A DNA stretch of 64,000 bases, taken from positions 61,900-125,899 of the forward strand of contig CAZBTJ010000001.1 in NCBI GenBank assembly GCA_964494325.1. The letters run 5' to 3'. The notes beneath the pieces were generated by a model. That model was not told the origin of the DNA. It saw nothing but the letters and a program-made list of their open reading frames with translations, and ran no database searches. The position numbers were made by a program, and so were the translations under genes. Shown here one piece after another: positions 8,772-18,243 of the stretch. Each line of letters opens with the position of its first letter. Positions within the stretch are counted from its first letter, which is position 1. The stretch comes from JAIPFM01 sp964494325 (GTDB lineage Bacteria; Planctomycetota; Phycisphaerae; Sedimentisphaerales; Anaerobacaceae).

Positions 8772-9956
8772 CTAACGCATGAGTCTGGTCGTACGTCCTT
8801 CAGGGACATTCAGTCTCTTATAGTTCATATCCAACTCCTGCACAGACGGACCGTCTGCTGTGCGTGGGGCCAACTCAACCTCGAACACCAAAGTGCTCGC
8901 ATCCTTTTTCGTATAGGTGGCTTCCTTGCCATTGATCGTACAGCGGCCCATGGTCCACTGGCCGTCGATGTGCTGGATCAAGGTCAACACAGCCCGCTTG
9001 TCCTTGAAGTTCTCAATCTTGGCTGTGATGCGTTCGTTGGTGTCGTAGAGCACAATATCGTTGTTATTGTTGCGTCGAATATTGGTGCGTTCATTTTTCA
9101 TGCGACGTTGCGTCACCACAATGTCACGACTGTCACCCAAAGTCAAATCTGTCTTTTGCCCTACTGGCACCAGAGACGTATTGTCTTCTCCCAGAAAAAT
9201 CGTACTTTCCTGACCATCCGCCTGGAACAATCGCATCTTGCCACCCCACAGGGCAGATTGCCCCAAACCGCTCTTTTCATTATTGAAAAAACGATAGCTC
9301 ACAGGAATACCCACATTTTCGTTGTTGAGTTTTTCTGCATCCCAGGGCAACAAAGCCGAGTCAAACGTCCAGACCTTTTGAATCGGCACCTTGGGGGCCT
9401 TTAGGAAGAGCAGTTGTTTGGTCTCTTCATGGGCAATACCCTGCTCAAATGCCTCGCCATAATCCAATTGGATTTGGGCCAGATCAAAATCTTCACCAGA
9501 GAAGTTGCGCAGCACCACATAACTCTTCAAATTCACAGTGGTCTCGTCTTCGTCAGCCACGGCCTTGTACGTAATCAACCGATCAATATTGCGTAGTAGA
9601 TAACTGATACGAACGCGTTCGGCGTAGTCACCATCACTGGCAATTTCCCAAACAAGCGCCCCTTCATTGGGCGGATAACTCACGTTGAGAAGTTTGACCT
9701 TACCCGGATGGTCCAGGATCGCCAAACGAATGGAATCGGCATCAATACTCACTGCCTTCCAGGAAAAGTCCACCTTGTTAAGGCCTTTCTGAAGGGTGAG
9801 CACACGTTCTTCTTCAATCAGCGTAATGGCAGGATTGTCCAGACGAATGATTGTGGCTTGACGCTCGGGTAAAGCCACCAGTTTGATTCGGGCCAGGGCT
9901 GGTGTGGCCAGAAGACACAGAACCAGGAGGATTAGAATCGCTTTTGTTAGTTTCAT
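8772..9956 (-). CDS. secreted DUF4139-like protein, divergent paralogue 3
   Basis: About 394 residues with signal peptide (KLTKAILILLVLCLLATPAL). It keeps the family landmarks in weaker form: LVALPERQATIIRLDNPA at the start, RISYLLRNIDRLITYKAV in place of the SWRAFYMG segment, and VVLRNFSGEDFDLAQIQL. It is shorter than the two 451-residue relatives and lacks their central linker. Start: an ATG at 9968 exists, but GGAG stands 6 bases before the ATG at 9956, which begins a clean signal peptide, so 9956 is used. The gene starts 14 bases after the anti-sigma fusion stop, across an AT-rich stretch with short TTTTTGATTG direct repeats. Confidence 0.7.
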   Translation of the reverse strand: MKLTKAILILLVLCLLATPALARIKLVALPERQATIIRLDNPAITLIEEERVLTLQKGLNKVDFSWKAVSIDADSIRLAILDHPGKVKLLNVSYPPNEGALVWEIASDGDYAERVRISYLLRNIDRLITYKAVADEDETTVNLKSYVVLRNFSGEDFDLAQIQLDYGEAFEQGIAHEETKQLLFLKAPKVPIQKVWTFDSALLPWDAEKLNNENVGIPVSYRFFNNEKSGLGQSALWGGKMRLFQADGQESTIFLGEDNTSLVPVGQKTDLTLGDSRDIVVTQRRMKNERTNIRRNNNNDIVLYDTNERITAKIENFKDKRAVLTLIQHIDGQWTMGRCTINGKEATYTKKDASTLVFEVELAPRTADGPSVQELDMNYKRLNVPEGRTTRLMR

Positions 9957-9970
9957 GGCGTTCTCCATTT

Positions 9971-11788
9971 TTAATTTTTGATTGCTGATTTTTGATTGTT
10001 GATGCCGTGATACGTGGTCACGGTATAGGTTTCTTGTCTCTGTTCTTTTGGGGCAAGAGTCAGTGTAAACTTGGCATTTCGTAAATCATATTTTTCATAG
10101 ACCATGGTGTCACTGTATTGATCCATGGTCCACTTATTCGTGCTCAGAGCCCGTGTGATCTCAACCTTGACTGGTACAGGCCGTGTGTTGGTTGCTTTAA
10201 TGTGCCATTGATTAGTTTTGTTCCAGCCGATGAGGTTGCCATTGGGATCAAACGTGTGATCCGTGGTCTTAACGGCCATCAATAGCGGCTCCACCTTCAC
10301 ATAGCGAGCTGCCCCCATATTGAGTATCACATCGTCGTTGACTGGAATATACTTGAATTCCGAATCGCCCACAAAAGTCAGGCCGCCCGTGTTTGCCTGG
10401 CCAAAGAGCTTGATATTGCCCTGTGGCATGGGCATGTCTCCCAACTTGTGTTCTGTGTCATTGGCAAAACTTACAAATCGAATGGCATGCTCACCCCAGC
10501 GACTCTCATCGTACTTATACAGACTTTCCACAGGCACATCATTTACCTCAAACGACAGGAGGCGTTTGCCCCACTGGTCGTCAAGATCTTCTTTGCCTTC
10601 AATCGTGTAGAGGACATATTCACTCAAACGCTTTTTAATGACCTCTTTGGGTTCGCTTCTTTCTCTGCGATTCAGCGAACTCACGTCATTCCAACTGTAA
10701 GTGACAACGGTATTGCGATCCCATCCATGAAACTTTACTGTTGACGGGTCTGGCTTTCCGTTCTTTTTCCGAACAACAGGCCTTTTCTGTACGGGGCGAT
10801 CATGCGCCCACGCTTGATCTGCCAACTCAGAAACTGGCTTCAGCATCTGAACGTCACCTAATATCAGTCGCACTTGCGTATCTGTAAAGCCCTCACCACT
10901 GTGATTGTCCACACGCACATAGGACTTCAGGTCCATGCTCGTTTCATCCTGAGACAAAGTCCCCATATACACAGATCGCCAGGTCAAACCGCTGGTAAAG
11001 TAGGTCAGCTCAAAGGGCACCTGGCCATCCACTTCGGATCGGATGAGCCATCGCCCAATGTCTTTAAGCCCAGCTGGATACACGAGCTGCTCCACCGTGA
11101 CCTTGTCCTGATTCAGCTTGGGCTGCAGATCCAGACTTGTAGGGTCAATCTTCGTATTGGCCCACATGAACTGCAGCCAATTCCAGCCCCGTTTTAAGGT
11201 GAGCTTTCGTTGTTCGCGTACCAGAGTCAAATCTTCTTCATTATAGATTATGACCTGCACATGTTCCCGCCTGGGCAAGGTGACCAATTCAATGGCACTG
11301 GCTGGTGCAAAGGGTGTCTTGGCAAAAGGATCAAAGGTTGGCTGAGGATCCGAGGGCTTGCTTGCCCGAGACATGTCCGTGGCAAGCATCTCAGTTTTCT
11401 CTAAATGGGGTGCCAAAATCGGCTTCTCCGGCTTCAAGCTCTGGACCATCTCACCGCCCTGCTTGAAACTACTACCTGGCCGATTCATCATAACCACGCT
11501 GCCCAACCCAGCAAAAATAAGGCAGGCAGCCAGACTCAACCACCACCAATTTACAAGTTTAACCGGGGTTGATTGACAACTGGCCTGGGTCTCCTGAATC
11601 AGGGCTTCACTCAAAATGGGATCATCCTGCAACACGTCCAGTTGAGAAAAGGTCTGCTGAATCCGTGTTTTCAGTAGTGAGCAGGCCTCACATTGCATCA
11701 CATGATCAGCAATAGCCTTGGCTTCAACCGGATCAATCAGGTCAAAAAGCCATTGAATGAGTTGTTCTTCTGTGATGTGCGATTTCAT
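9971..11788 (-). CDS. membrane anti-sigma factor fused to a DUF4139-like extracytoplasmic domain
   Basis: 605 residues in three parts. Residues 1-45 resemble a zinc-finger anti-sigma domain, with H29-C33-C36 in HVMQCEAC. Residues about 81-101 are one TM helix (WWWLSLAACLIFAGLGSVVM). Residues about 165-600 are a full DUF4139-like domain (LTWRSVYMGTL, VRVDNHSGEGFTDTQVRLI) homologous to the three secreted proteins encoded downstream. The start ATG overlaps the sigma-factor stop as ATGA, the usual arrangement for a sigma/anti-sigma pair. The likely role is to hold the sigma factor at the membrane and sense an envelope state through the outer domain. That the secreted paralogues act on this domain is inference. 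Confidence 0.75.
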   Translation of the reverse strand: MKSHITEEQLIQWLFDLIDPVEAKAIADHVMQCEACSLLKTRIQQTFSQLDVLQDDPILSEALIQETQASCQSTPVKLVNWWWLSLAACLIFAGLGSVVMMNRPGSSFKQGGEMVQSLKPEKPILAPHLEKTEMLATDMSRASKPSDPQPTFDPFAKTPFAPASAIELVTLPRREHVQVIIYNEEDLTLVREQRKLTLKRGWNWLQFMWANTKIDPTSLDLQPKLNQDKVTVEQLVYPAGLKDIGRWLIRSEVDGQVPFELTYFTSGLTWRSVYMGTLSQDETSMDLKSYVRVDNHSGEGFTDTQVRLILGDVQMLKPVSELADQAWAHDRPVQKRPVVRKKNGKPDPSTVKFHGWDRNTVVTYSWNDVSSLNRRERSEPKEVIKKRLSEYVLYTIEGKEDLDDQWGKRLLSFEVNDVPVESLYKYDESRWGEHAIRFVSFANDTEHKLGDMPMPQGNIKLFGQANTGGLTFVGDSEFKYIPVNDDVILNMGAARYVKVEPLLMAVKTTDHTFDPNGNLIGWNKTNQWHIKATNTRPVPVKVEITRALSTNKWTMDQYSDTMVYEKYDLRNAKFTLTLAPKEQRQETYTVTTYHGINNQKSAIKN

Positions 11789-12360
11789 GAGTCACTCGGA
11801 TTAGGGAGTTTTACAGCCAGGGCTTTTAGCGCCCGAAACATTTGTGTCTTAACAGTACCCACAGAGCAGCCCAACGCCTCGGCCACCTGGGTATAACTAA
11901 GTTTTTGATAGTACGCCAACACCAGAGTTGTACGTTGCCGATCAGGCAAAGAAGCCACTGCATGTCTTACCTGACGGACCTGTTCGTCCTGGATTAGCTC
12001 GTTTTCAGGGCTGATAGAGGCATCCACTGCGGTATCCAGAGGAGACGGCATGTCCGAATTGGCTAGTTTACTATCCAAAAACACGGCCCTCTCCCTCTTT
12101 TGACGCCTGAATCCATCCATGGCCACATTCGTAGCCACCCGAAACAGCCACGGCTTGAACGTATTGCCTTTAATGGTATGAGCTTTTTCATGCACACGTC
12201 GAAATGTCTCCTGAAAACAATCATCGGCATCTTCAACACTGCGACACACCCGCCTGAGATACCCCAAGACAGACGGGCCATGCAGTCGAATCAGGCCATC
12301 AAAAGCCGTCCGATCCCCTCTCACATAACTGTCTATCAAGTCTCGATCCGTAAGTTGCAT
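11785..12360 (-). CDS. ECF RNA polymerase sigma factor
   Basis: 191 residues. Region 2 covers about residues 5-85 (EDADDCFQETFRRVHEKAHT, PWLFRVATNVAMDGFRR), an acidic linker follows, and region 4 covers about 125-185 (SLPDRQRTTLVLAYYQKLSY, then ALGCSVGTVKTQMFRALKAL). It directs RNA polymerase to alternative promoters. ATG at 12360 is chosen because GGAAG lies 7 bases upstream; a GTG four codons earlier (12372) is the alternative. It is the first gene of a five-gene operon with a membrane anti-sigma and three secreted relatives. A 7-bp inverted repeat lies just upstream. Confidence 0.93.
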   Translation of the reverse strand: MQLTDRDLIDSYVRGDRTAFDGLIRLHGPSVLGYLRRVCRSVEDADDCFQETFRRVHEKAHTIKGNTFKPWLFRVATNVAMDGFRRQKRERAVFLDSKLANSDMPSPLDTAVDASISPENELIQDEQVRQVRHAVASLPDRQRTTLVLAYYQKLSYTQVAEALGCSVGTVKTQMFRALKALAVKLPNPSDS

Positions 12361-12378
12361 TGAGTCTTCCACTGTAAT

Positions 12379-12398
12379 TACTCTCTATTACGAGAGTA
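12379..12398. repeat. inverted repeat upstream of ECF sigma gene
   Basis: TACTCTC and GAGAGTA (7-bp arms, 6-base loop) stand 18 bases before the sigma start. It could be a binding site in the operon promoter or a leader hairpin; only the symmetry is seen. Confidence 0.35.
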
Positions 12399-12414
12399 TC
12401 GGCATACTGGTTGA

Positions 12415-12464
12415 CAAAAAAAAAGCCGGACCTCTGAGAATTGTTCCAGAGGCCCGGCTTTTGG
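12415..12464 (-). terminator. rho-independent terminator (reverse strand)
   Basis: Strong stem built from AAAAGCCGG-CCTCTG and CAGAGG-CCGGCTTTT, each arm with one unpaired base. Read on the minus strand it ends in a run of about nine T. It terminates the reverse-strand RCK-domain remnant and insulates the sigma operon. Confidence 0.85.
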
Positions 12465-12484
12465 CATAATTCATATTAGTCACG

Positions 12485-12814
12485 TCATGGGGCATTTTCA
12501 ACGCTGCAGACAAAAAGGGTATCATAAGGTTCCAGTTGGGTCTGGGCAGACGGCATGATTTCCTTGCGCCCATCCGCACGTTGGATGGCCACTGCCAGAA
12601 GGCCGTGGGCCTGTTTCAGCATGTCCTCAATACTCACCTGGACATCCCGCGTGTTTTGAACCTGCTGAATCATGAGTTGGCCCATCTCCGAGACAGGCTC
12701 TTGAATGTTCGATTTGGACTTAAAATCACCCAGGATCATACGGGCAATCTGAGACCCGCCCAGCTTGAGTGGTGACACGACCATATTGGCCCCCAGGTAC
12801 TCTTCATAGACACA
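12485..12814 (-). pseudogene. C-terminal fragment of a potassium channel/TrkA-type RCK protein
   Basis: The reverse frame reads from YEEYLGANMVVSPLKLGGSQ to the stop, a typical end of a KTN/RCK-linked K+ channel: the last Rossmann strand, then a TrkA_C domain ending HGLLAVAIQRADGRKEIMP and YDTLFVC. An in-frame TGA stands at 12815-12817, and no upstream Rossmann fold, pore or TM helix is present. About 110 C-terminal residues therefore survive from a protein normally near 340. A short protein from an internal ATG at 12784 could be made, but it would lack the nucleotide-binding half. The strong terminator behind it fits an original gene end. Confidence 0.7.
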
Positions 12815-12978
12815 TCACCAGACTATAATATTAATTAATATAGCCTTGATATCGTCCAATAGACCCTGTCGGTTTACCCGTTGCTGACCAGGGCTTAAGC
12901 CCCGGCCTCCTGATACATGTTGTTTGACCGATATCAGAAGCACTCTTGCCCAAACAGAGCAGACTTTGAATATTGGGT

Positions 12979-15900
12979 TTATTTCAGAATTCGGTCCCCG
13001 AAGATAATGACATCGTCGAGATTCCACCCCGGATAGGTCACCGAATCATCGGTGGGCCCAAGACCCCATCGGAAATACAGAGTGGCCTGATCCCTGGCCA
13101 CGGCATCGGGCACCTGGTAGACCCTATGCTGCCACGTCTGATCCGAGATATGCGCCTGATCCGTAGTCCAAAGCTCGGTCCATAACGCACCATCATTGGA
13201 CACCTCAATCGTGGCCCGATCATAGGGCGTTTCAATGCCAAGCCATCGCTGGAAACTCAAGGTCACGTTCTCATACCCGGAACAATTGATGGGGCCTGTC
13301 CTGGCATACAAAGGGGCCGGCAGACTATTGGCATAGTCACCTTCCAAGGCAAATCCGATGACTGAGGTGCCCGTAAAGGCAAACACCGGGTCACCACCCC
13401 AGGACCCCAGGCCCAAAGGCGTACCCCAGGACCAACCGGAATCGAGCTGCCAGTTTGGATTGGCGTCCATAGAGCAAAGGTACAAAACCCCCTCCATCTG
13501 CACGGTCACACTAAATGTCCGGCTTATCTGTTGAATACCATCAGTGATACTGACCTGGAGCTTGAAGGTCTGGAAGGCCTGATCCATGGTCGGTTTCCAC
13601 ACAACAGTAAGAGCATTGGCATCATAGATTGCCCCTTGAGGCAGATTACCCACTGAAAACCACACAGACTGGGAATCAGCGATTGTCTCACCCAATGAGA
13701 TCAGCAGCGTGTCCCCCACATTGAGAATTCTGGGAACATCAATAGCAGCCCAAGTCAGGGCCTCTGTCAACGACCCCGATCCCTGGAGGTCATGACGCAC
13801 CATGGCCCAGTCCATCAAAGCCGGCTCATAAGGGACATCCATATCAATCACATAAAAGCGGTAATCATAACTCGGCACAATGAATTCCAGATCGCCATCC
13901 TGATCCAGATCATTGAGGGCTGGTGTACACCAGTAGTCACTTGCCACGCTGAGCAGGGGAAATCCTGGAGTCACAGACCCATCAGCCTCCCACGCCATAT
14001 AGGGAAGCCCCCCAGCTCCGGCAATAAGTTCCTTTTGCCCATCATGGTCAATATCTGCGATCAGGGGTTCGCACTCATCAGCATCACCCATCAGGTATTT
14101 GGGGAAGCCCTGGTCACTCAGTAGGCTGCCCGTGTGATCAAAGGCATACAACAGGCTGTATGTATACGCATCATCCGTCACACAGGTGCTCACAAAAACT
14201 TCTTGGGTACCGTTGCTGTCCAGGTCACCCACACTCATCGCGCCCCCGCTATCCACAATCGGGCCAAAGGGCGTGGACCAGAGTTTTGTGCCATCCAAAG
14301 AAACAGCGTCAACACTATCTTTGGTACAAAACACAACGTCACCCTGTCCGTTTCCATTCATATCAACCGTAACCACGCCCTTGGCGCTACCGCCCCGCCA
14401 CCGCTTGACCATTTGGCCATTGTGATTCAGAATGTATGTATAGATGTTCGACATGCCCGGGCCATACCCGCACAAGGCGATTTCCACATCCCCATCCTGA
14501 TCCAGATCAGCCACAGCCATGGGGCCTCCGACAACATACCGTCGCTGCCACAGGAAGGTACCGTCGCCCTGGATGGCATACAGGCCATCTGAGGTGGATT
14601 CTGTACCGTCCAAGCCCACCAGAATTTCCTTATCGCCATCTCCGTCCAGATCCACCAGGACTGGAGAAACTGAAATCGAATAGTACTGACTCAGCGACAG
14701 AGGCCACAACCCATCCACGGGTTCTCCACTCTCCACATGCCAGGCAAAGACCATGGCGTCATAATAGCACACGGCCACAATTTCGTTATCACCATCACCA
14801 TCAATATCACCCACACGACATACGGGCGGATCGTACGTATCCAGAGACACTGGCCAGCCGGGCAGGCTAAGGCCATGCTCATTCCAGAGGTTGACATTGT
14901 AAATCGGCCACCAGTCGCTGGTGTCATAGTTCAATGATGCCTGAAGGATCTCATTATGGCCGTCGCCTGAGATGTCCTCGCACAGAGGGCTGTAATAATA
15001 AATCTCGTCTATGTAATTCCCAGACGTGACAAGCCTAGGCCAATAGATCTGGTGCGTCAACTGCCCGATGCCAAAGATAGAGCGATCCTCGTGCATGTGT
15101 CCATTAGACACCACGGTCAGACGCATCTCATACACACCCTTGGGCAGCATGTCCCTAGGCAACGTCACCTGCTCATTCGGATCCAAACCACCCTCACCCT
15201 GCGCCATAGTAGTCCAGATAGAATCACCGTAGGGACGCACAGACAAATCATAGGATTGGCCGTGAACCAGCAAAGTCACCACCATCGAGTTTTGTGCTTC
15301 AGGCAGAATTTGCCGCGGTAGCGGCGTGACTATCTGGCCAAGAGGATGCACTTGATCAACCGCCAGCAAGGCACGGTAGGCATTCACACGCCCCATGCCA
15401 ATATACCCTTGGTTCGGATCAACTTGATCGTAAAACACGGGATCAGACGTGCTTTCCAGGATGGCACGCACCTCCACGGCCGTCAGATCCGGACGATGCG
15501 ACCACACAAGGGCTGCCACAGCAGCCACATAGGGTGCGGAAAACGACGTGCCTGCCGTGGCAATATATTGACTGTCCACATCCGTGGTCATAATATCCGT
15601 ACCCGGTGCAGCCATGTCCACCCATGGACCGTACGTGCTGTGCCCCGTCTTCATATCTTCACCATCCGTCGATGACACAGCCATGACATGGGGATACGCC
15701 GCAGGATAGTGAGGAGTCCCCGTGTCGGAATTACCTGAACTGGCCACCAACAGCAGCCCATGCTCTACCGCATACTCCACCGCCTGCATGAGAACCAAAT
15801 CATCATCCCAATCCGTGGCACTGCCCCCAAAACTCATATTCACAACCTGCGCGCCGTTGTCTGCGGCATATTTCAAAGCTGCTGCAATCTCTGAAGAGGT

Positions 15901-16572
15901 GTAGTTCATGCTCAATCGCAGTACCATCATGCTACACTGCCAATTGACACCTGTCACACCCAGGCCATTGTTACCCACAGCACCGATAACCCCGGCCACC
16001 ATGGTCTCATGGCCAGACATGTCGTCTGAGAACTGATCCGGCGTCACATCTGGGCTAGCATGCTCGAAATTCCACCCGTACACATCGTCAACATATCCAT
16101 TTTGATCATCGTCTTTGCGATTATTGGGAATCTCTCTTGGATTCTTCCAGATATTGGCCTTGAGGTCGGGATGGTCGATATCTACACCCGAGCCCAGGAT
16201 CGCAATCACCACATCACGGCTGCCTGTGGAGATCTCCCATGCCTGATTCATCTCGATCAACTGGTGTGCATATTGATCCGGAAAATCGGGATCATTCGGC
16301 TGCTGACAGGGATGATACTGATAATTAGGCTGAGCCCAGGCTACAGCCGGATCTTTCTTGAATGTCTCACAGGCAGACAGCACGTCTTGGTCAGTTTTCA
16401 CCACAGACACTCTGGATGAACGATCCGCCTGACCACGCCAGGTCACCACCACCTGACCGGCCACAAAAGCCCTCTCCCCAGATGCTGCTGCTATAATTTT
16501 CGGACTTAACACACAAACCACGGCGCATATCATAACCAGGAACTTCGCAGGAAAACTGCTGACTCTTGTCAT
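12979..16572 (-). CDS. secreted subtilisin-like (S8) protein with FG-GAP repeats; catalytic Asp replaced
   Basis: 1197 residues. Signal peptide at 1-30. The subtilase fold spans about 100-410, with His188 in GHETMVAG, the oxyanion Asn near 281 (SSGNSD) and Ser343 in GTSFSAP. The first triad position, normally D in a D-[ST]-G-V-D motif, reads LGSGVD with Gly127 (codon GGC); Asp131 is kept. At least six FG-GAP/VCBS calcium-type repeats follow (for example DLDGDGDKEIL, DIDGDGDNEIV, DLDQDGDLEFI) over about 560-920, then a putative Ig-like domain near 940-1040 and a beta-sandwich C-terminus. GGAG sits 7 bases before ATG. It is monocistronic by position. It may be a cell-surface or secreted binding protein rather than an active protease. 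Confidence 0.85.
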   Translation of the reverse strand: MTRVSSFPAKFLVMICAVVCVLSPKIIAAASGERAFVAGQVVVTWRGQADRSSRVSVVKTDQDVLSACETFKKDPAVAWAQPNYQYHPCQQPNDPDFPDQYAHQLIEMNQAWEISTGSRDVVIAILGSGVDIDHPDLKANIWKNPREIPNNRKDDDQNGYVDDVYGWNFEHASPDVTPDQFSDDMSGHETMVAGVIGAVGNNGLGVTGVNWQCSMMVLRLSMNYTSSEIAAALKYAADNGAQVVNMSFGGSATDWDDDLVLMQAVEYAVEHGLLLVASSGNSDTGTPHYPAAYPHVMAVSSTDGEDMKTGHSTYGPWVDMAAPGTDIMTTDVDSQYIATAGTSFSAPYVAAVAALVWSHRPDLTAVEVRAILESTSDPVFYDQVDPNQGYIGMGRVNAYRALLAVDQVHPLGQIVTPLPRQILPEAQNSMVVTLLVHGQSYDLSVRPYGDSIWTTMAQGEGGLDPNEQVTLPRDMLPKGVYEMRLTVVSNGHMHEDRSIFGIGQLTHQIYWPRLVTSGNYIDEIYYYSPLCEDISGDGHNEILQASLNYDTSDWWPIYNVNLWNEHGLSLPGWPVSLDTYDPPVCRVGDIDGDGDNEIVAVCYYDAMVFAWHVESGEPVDGLWPLSLSQYYSISVSPVLVDLDGDGDKEILVGLDGTESTSDGLYAIQGDGTFLWQRRYVVGGPMAVADLDQDGDVEIALCGYGPGMSNIYTYILNHNGQMVKRWRGGSAKGVVTVDMNGNGQGDVVFCTKDSVDAVSLDGTKLWSTPFGPIVDSGGAMSVGDLDSNGTQEVFVSTCVTDDAYTYSLLYAFDHTGSLLSDQGFPKYLMGDADECEPLIADIDHDGQKELIAGAGGLPYMAWEADGSVTPGFPLLSVASDYWCTPALNDLDQDGDLEFIVPSYDYRFYVIDMDVPYEPALMDWAMVRHDLQGSGSLTEALTWAAIDVPRILNVGDTLLISLGETIADSQSVWFSVGNLPQGAIYDANALTVVWKPTMDQAFQTFKLQVSITDGIQQISRTFSVTVQMEGVLYLCSMDANPNWQLDSGWSWGTPLGLGSWGGDPVFAFTGTSVIGFALEGDYANSLPAPLYARTGPINCSGYENVTLSFQRWLGIETPYDRATIEVSNDGALWTELWTTDQAHISDQTWQHRVYQVPDAVARDQATLYFRWGLGPTDDSVTYPGWNLDDVIIFGDRILK

Positions 16573-16781
16573 AAAAACTCTCCAAAAACTGAAAATGACC
16601 GATCCTTTTCATCATTTCAAATATGGCGAATTGTCTCTCCCCGGAGAATTTGCACATAATTTAAGTAGCGGTATTGTACCAGAAATGCCCCTTGAGGGTC
16701 ACTCAAAAACACATTTTCAGCTTTTTAATGGACCATGGAAATGCAGAAAAGAACCATGGGTTGAACCTCCCCACGGGCCAA
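16573..16781. other. intergenic gap upstream of the S8 protein gene
   Basis: About 210 bases separating the S8 protein start from the prepilin-like remnant. No confident promoter was picked out. Confidence 0.3.
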
Positions 16782-17198
16782 TCATATCCCCTGAACCAGC
16801 ACAGAATCATTGCGATGGGCCGGTCGGGCCTTGCCATAGACCTTGGGACTAGGCGCTTTGGGCATCTCGGAACTGTCCTTTTTCGAGTCAACCGTATAGA
16901 TGTTATCCTGCTCCACACCGCAGGTCGCGCGCGTCTCAAAGGCCACATGCAAGTCCAGGAATAACACATGCTGCCCCTGGCGTTGATGGGCATCGGAGTT
17001 GCCATTGCTTGCTGCTTCTGCCCCACCGTTAATATATGTATCCCAACCCAAATTGGGATCAGTCACACGTTTAGGATCCATCCAGGGATTACGGTCTGCC
17101 AGGATGGCCATCTCAGGGCCACGCATGGCTGACAAGGCATAATTTTGAAATGGCATGTGATAGGCATAACTACAGTGCTGCCATAATACATCTCCCAT
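16782..17198 (-). pseudogene. C-terminal remnant of a prepilin-type H-X9-DG protein
   Basis: The reverse frame contains AYHMPFQNYALS, MAILADRNPW and, near the end, SDAHQRQGQHVLFLDLHVAF. This matches the tail of planctomycete type II secretion/prepilin-like proteins, where a His is followed after nine residues by Asp-Gly; here the Gly is Leu. No N-terminal prepilin helix (FTLIELL type) lies upstream, so only about 138 C-terminal residues remain. An ATG at 17198 could still start a short product. Family placement rests on the motif alone. Confidence 0.5.
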
Positions 17199-17874
17199 CA
17201 AACCCGTTTATCTCATTTCAGAGCACATTCAGACTCACGCTGAAGTCATCACACCCTGAATACTGTCAAGGCCTATCCACAATGCAACACGCTATCATAC
17301 CTTTTAGACGCTGTCAACCACATGCAATTTAAACTGTAATTACATTTTTTGTGGAGCTTCTCGTCATCACCCGCTGTCTCTATTGTTATGCCCCCCATAA
17401 CCCTTGAAGGAGAGACCAGTGGCTTGTCACGGAAAGACACTGAGGAGCGCAGAAAAGTTCAAGCTTTGCTCGAATGGGATTCTTGAACCACTAATTCTCA
17501 CTAACCTCCACTAATCGGCTAACGCCTGGCATTTGCCGTTCCGGCAAGTTGGGTATGATTACCACTAGCTCACAAGAACACAAAGTAAACAGAAAATGTT
17601 GCGGGCACATTCGAACCACAAATAACTGTTCTCCTGGCACGCATTTCGCACCTCACACGTTAACCGTCAGACTTCAGCATGCCAGCACACAAACCAACCG
17701 AACTCCCTAACAGCCCTGCTAATTTTTTAGCAGAACCTCTCTACTGCCAAGAGGTGTCCCACCCCTACAGTCGATCAACACCCATGAACCTAAAAACGGC
17801 AAAAACACCTATCGACATCGGCTCACATATTTTCAAGTCAATGTATTCTACTCCTACGCCTAAGCTTCCAACAT

Positions 17875-17939
17875 TTCTGCCTTTGCGTACGATTCTAATC
17901 GACTGCTATCAACCGGGACAGTCATGCGTTGCGCTTGAC
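17875..17939 (+). repeat. dispersed 65-base intergenic repeat, copy A
   Basis: Matches the reverse complement of 41900-41964 at all but three of 65 bases (core GTACGATTCTAATCGACTGC). Both copies lie in gene-free DNA about 24 kb apart and in opposite orientation. Confidence 0.8.
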
Positions 17940-18194
17940 AATTACAGGGTCACCATTCCCAGCAAAGGCACAGAAAGGATGCTCGCGGGAACAGGCCAAT
18001 GACATAAAATCAAGGTATTACCAACATCATGATGTCGTTTTTAACTGCTTTATATAGCAATATAATCACAAAGAAAAGCACATAAAAGCAGCTCTAAAAA
18101 GCTAAGCTCGTCCCCCTAAACATCTTACAAGCTGTTTACTTCAATCGAAACGCAAAGCTATCAATTTTATCAGACCTCTAAATTGTCAACACTA

Positions 18195-18224
18195 CCAAGG
18201 CCGAGCTCTCCGACTCGGCCTTGG
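18195..18224 (-). terminator. hairpin behind the 998-residue protein gene
   Basis: Perfect 11-bp stem CCAAGGCCGAG / CTCGGCCTTGG with an 8-base loop, 20 bases past the stop. There is no T run on the minus strand, so termination is uncertain. The AAGGCCGAG arms recur in the hairpin behind the paralogous gene at 25508-25532. Confidence 0.5.
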
Positions 18225-18243
18225 TGGGTCGGTAAAAATCAAC

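Larger units (their letters stand above)
17202..18243. other. 1-kb non-coding gap with repeat debris
   Basis: No convincing gene on either strand. It contains phrases typical of dispersed intergenic sequences (cactaat-type short repeats near 17490-17520), one copy of a 65-base repeat shared with 41900-41964, AT-rich sequence near 18000-18180, and a strong hairpin at 18195-18224. Confidence 0.5.
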
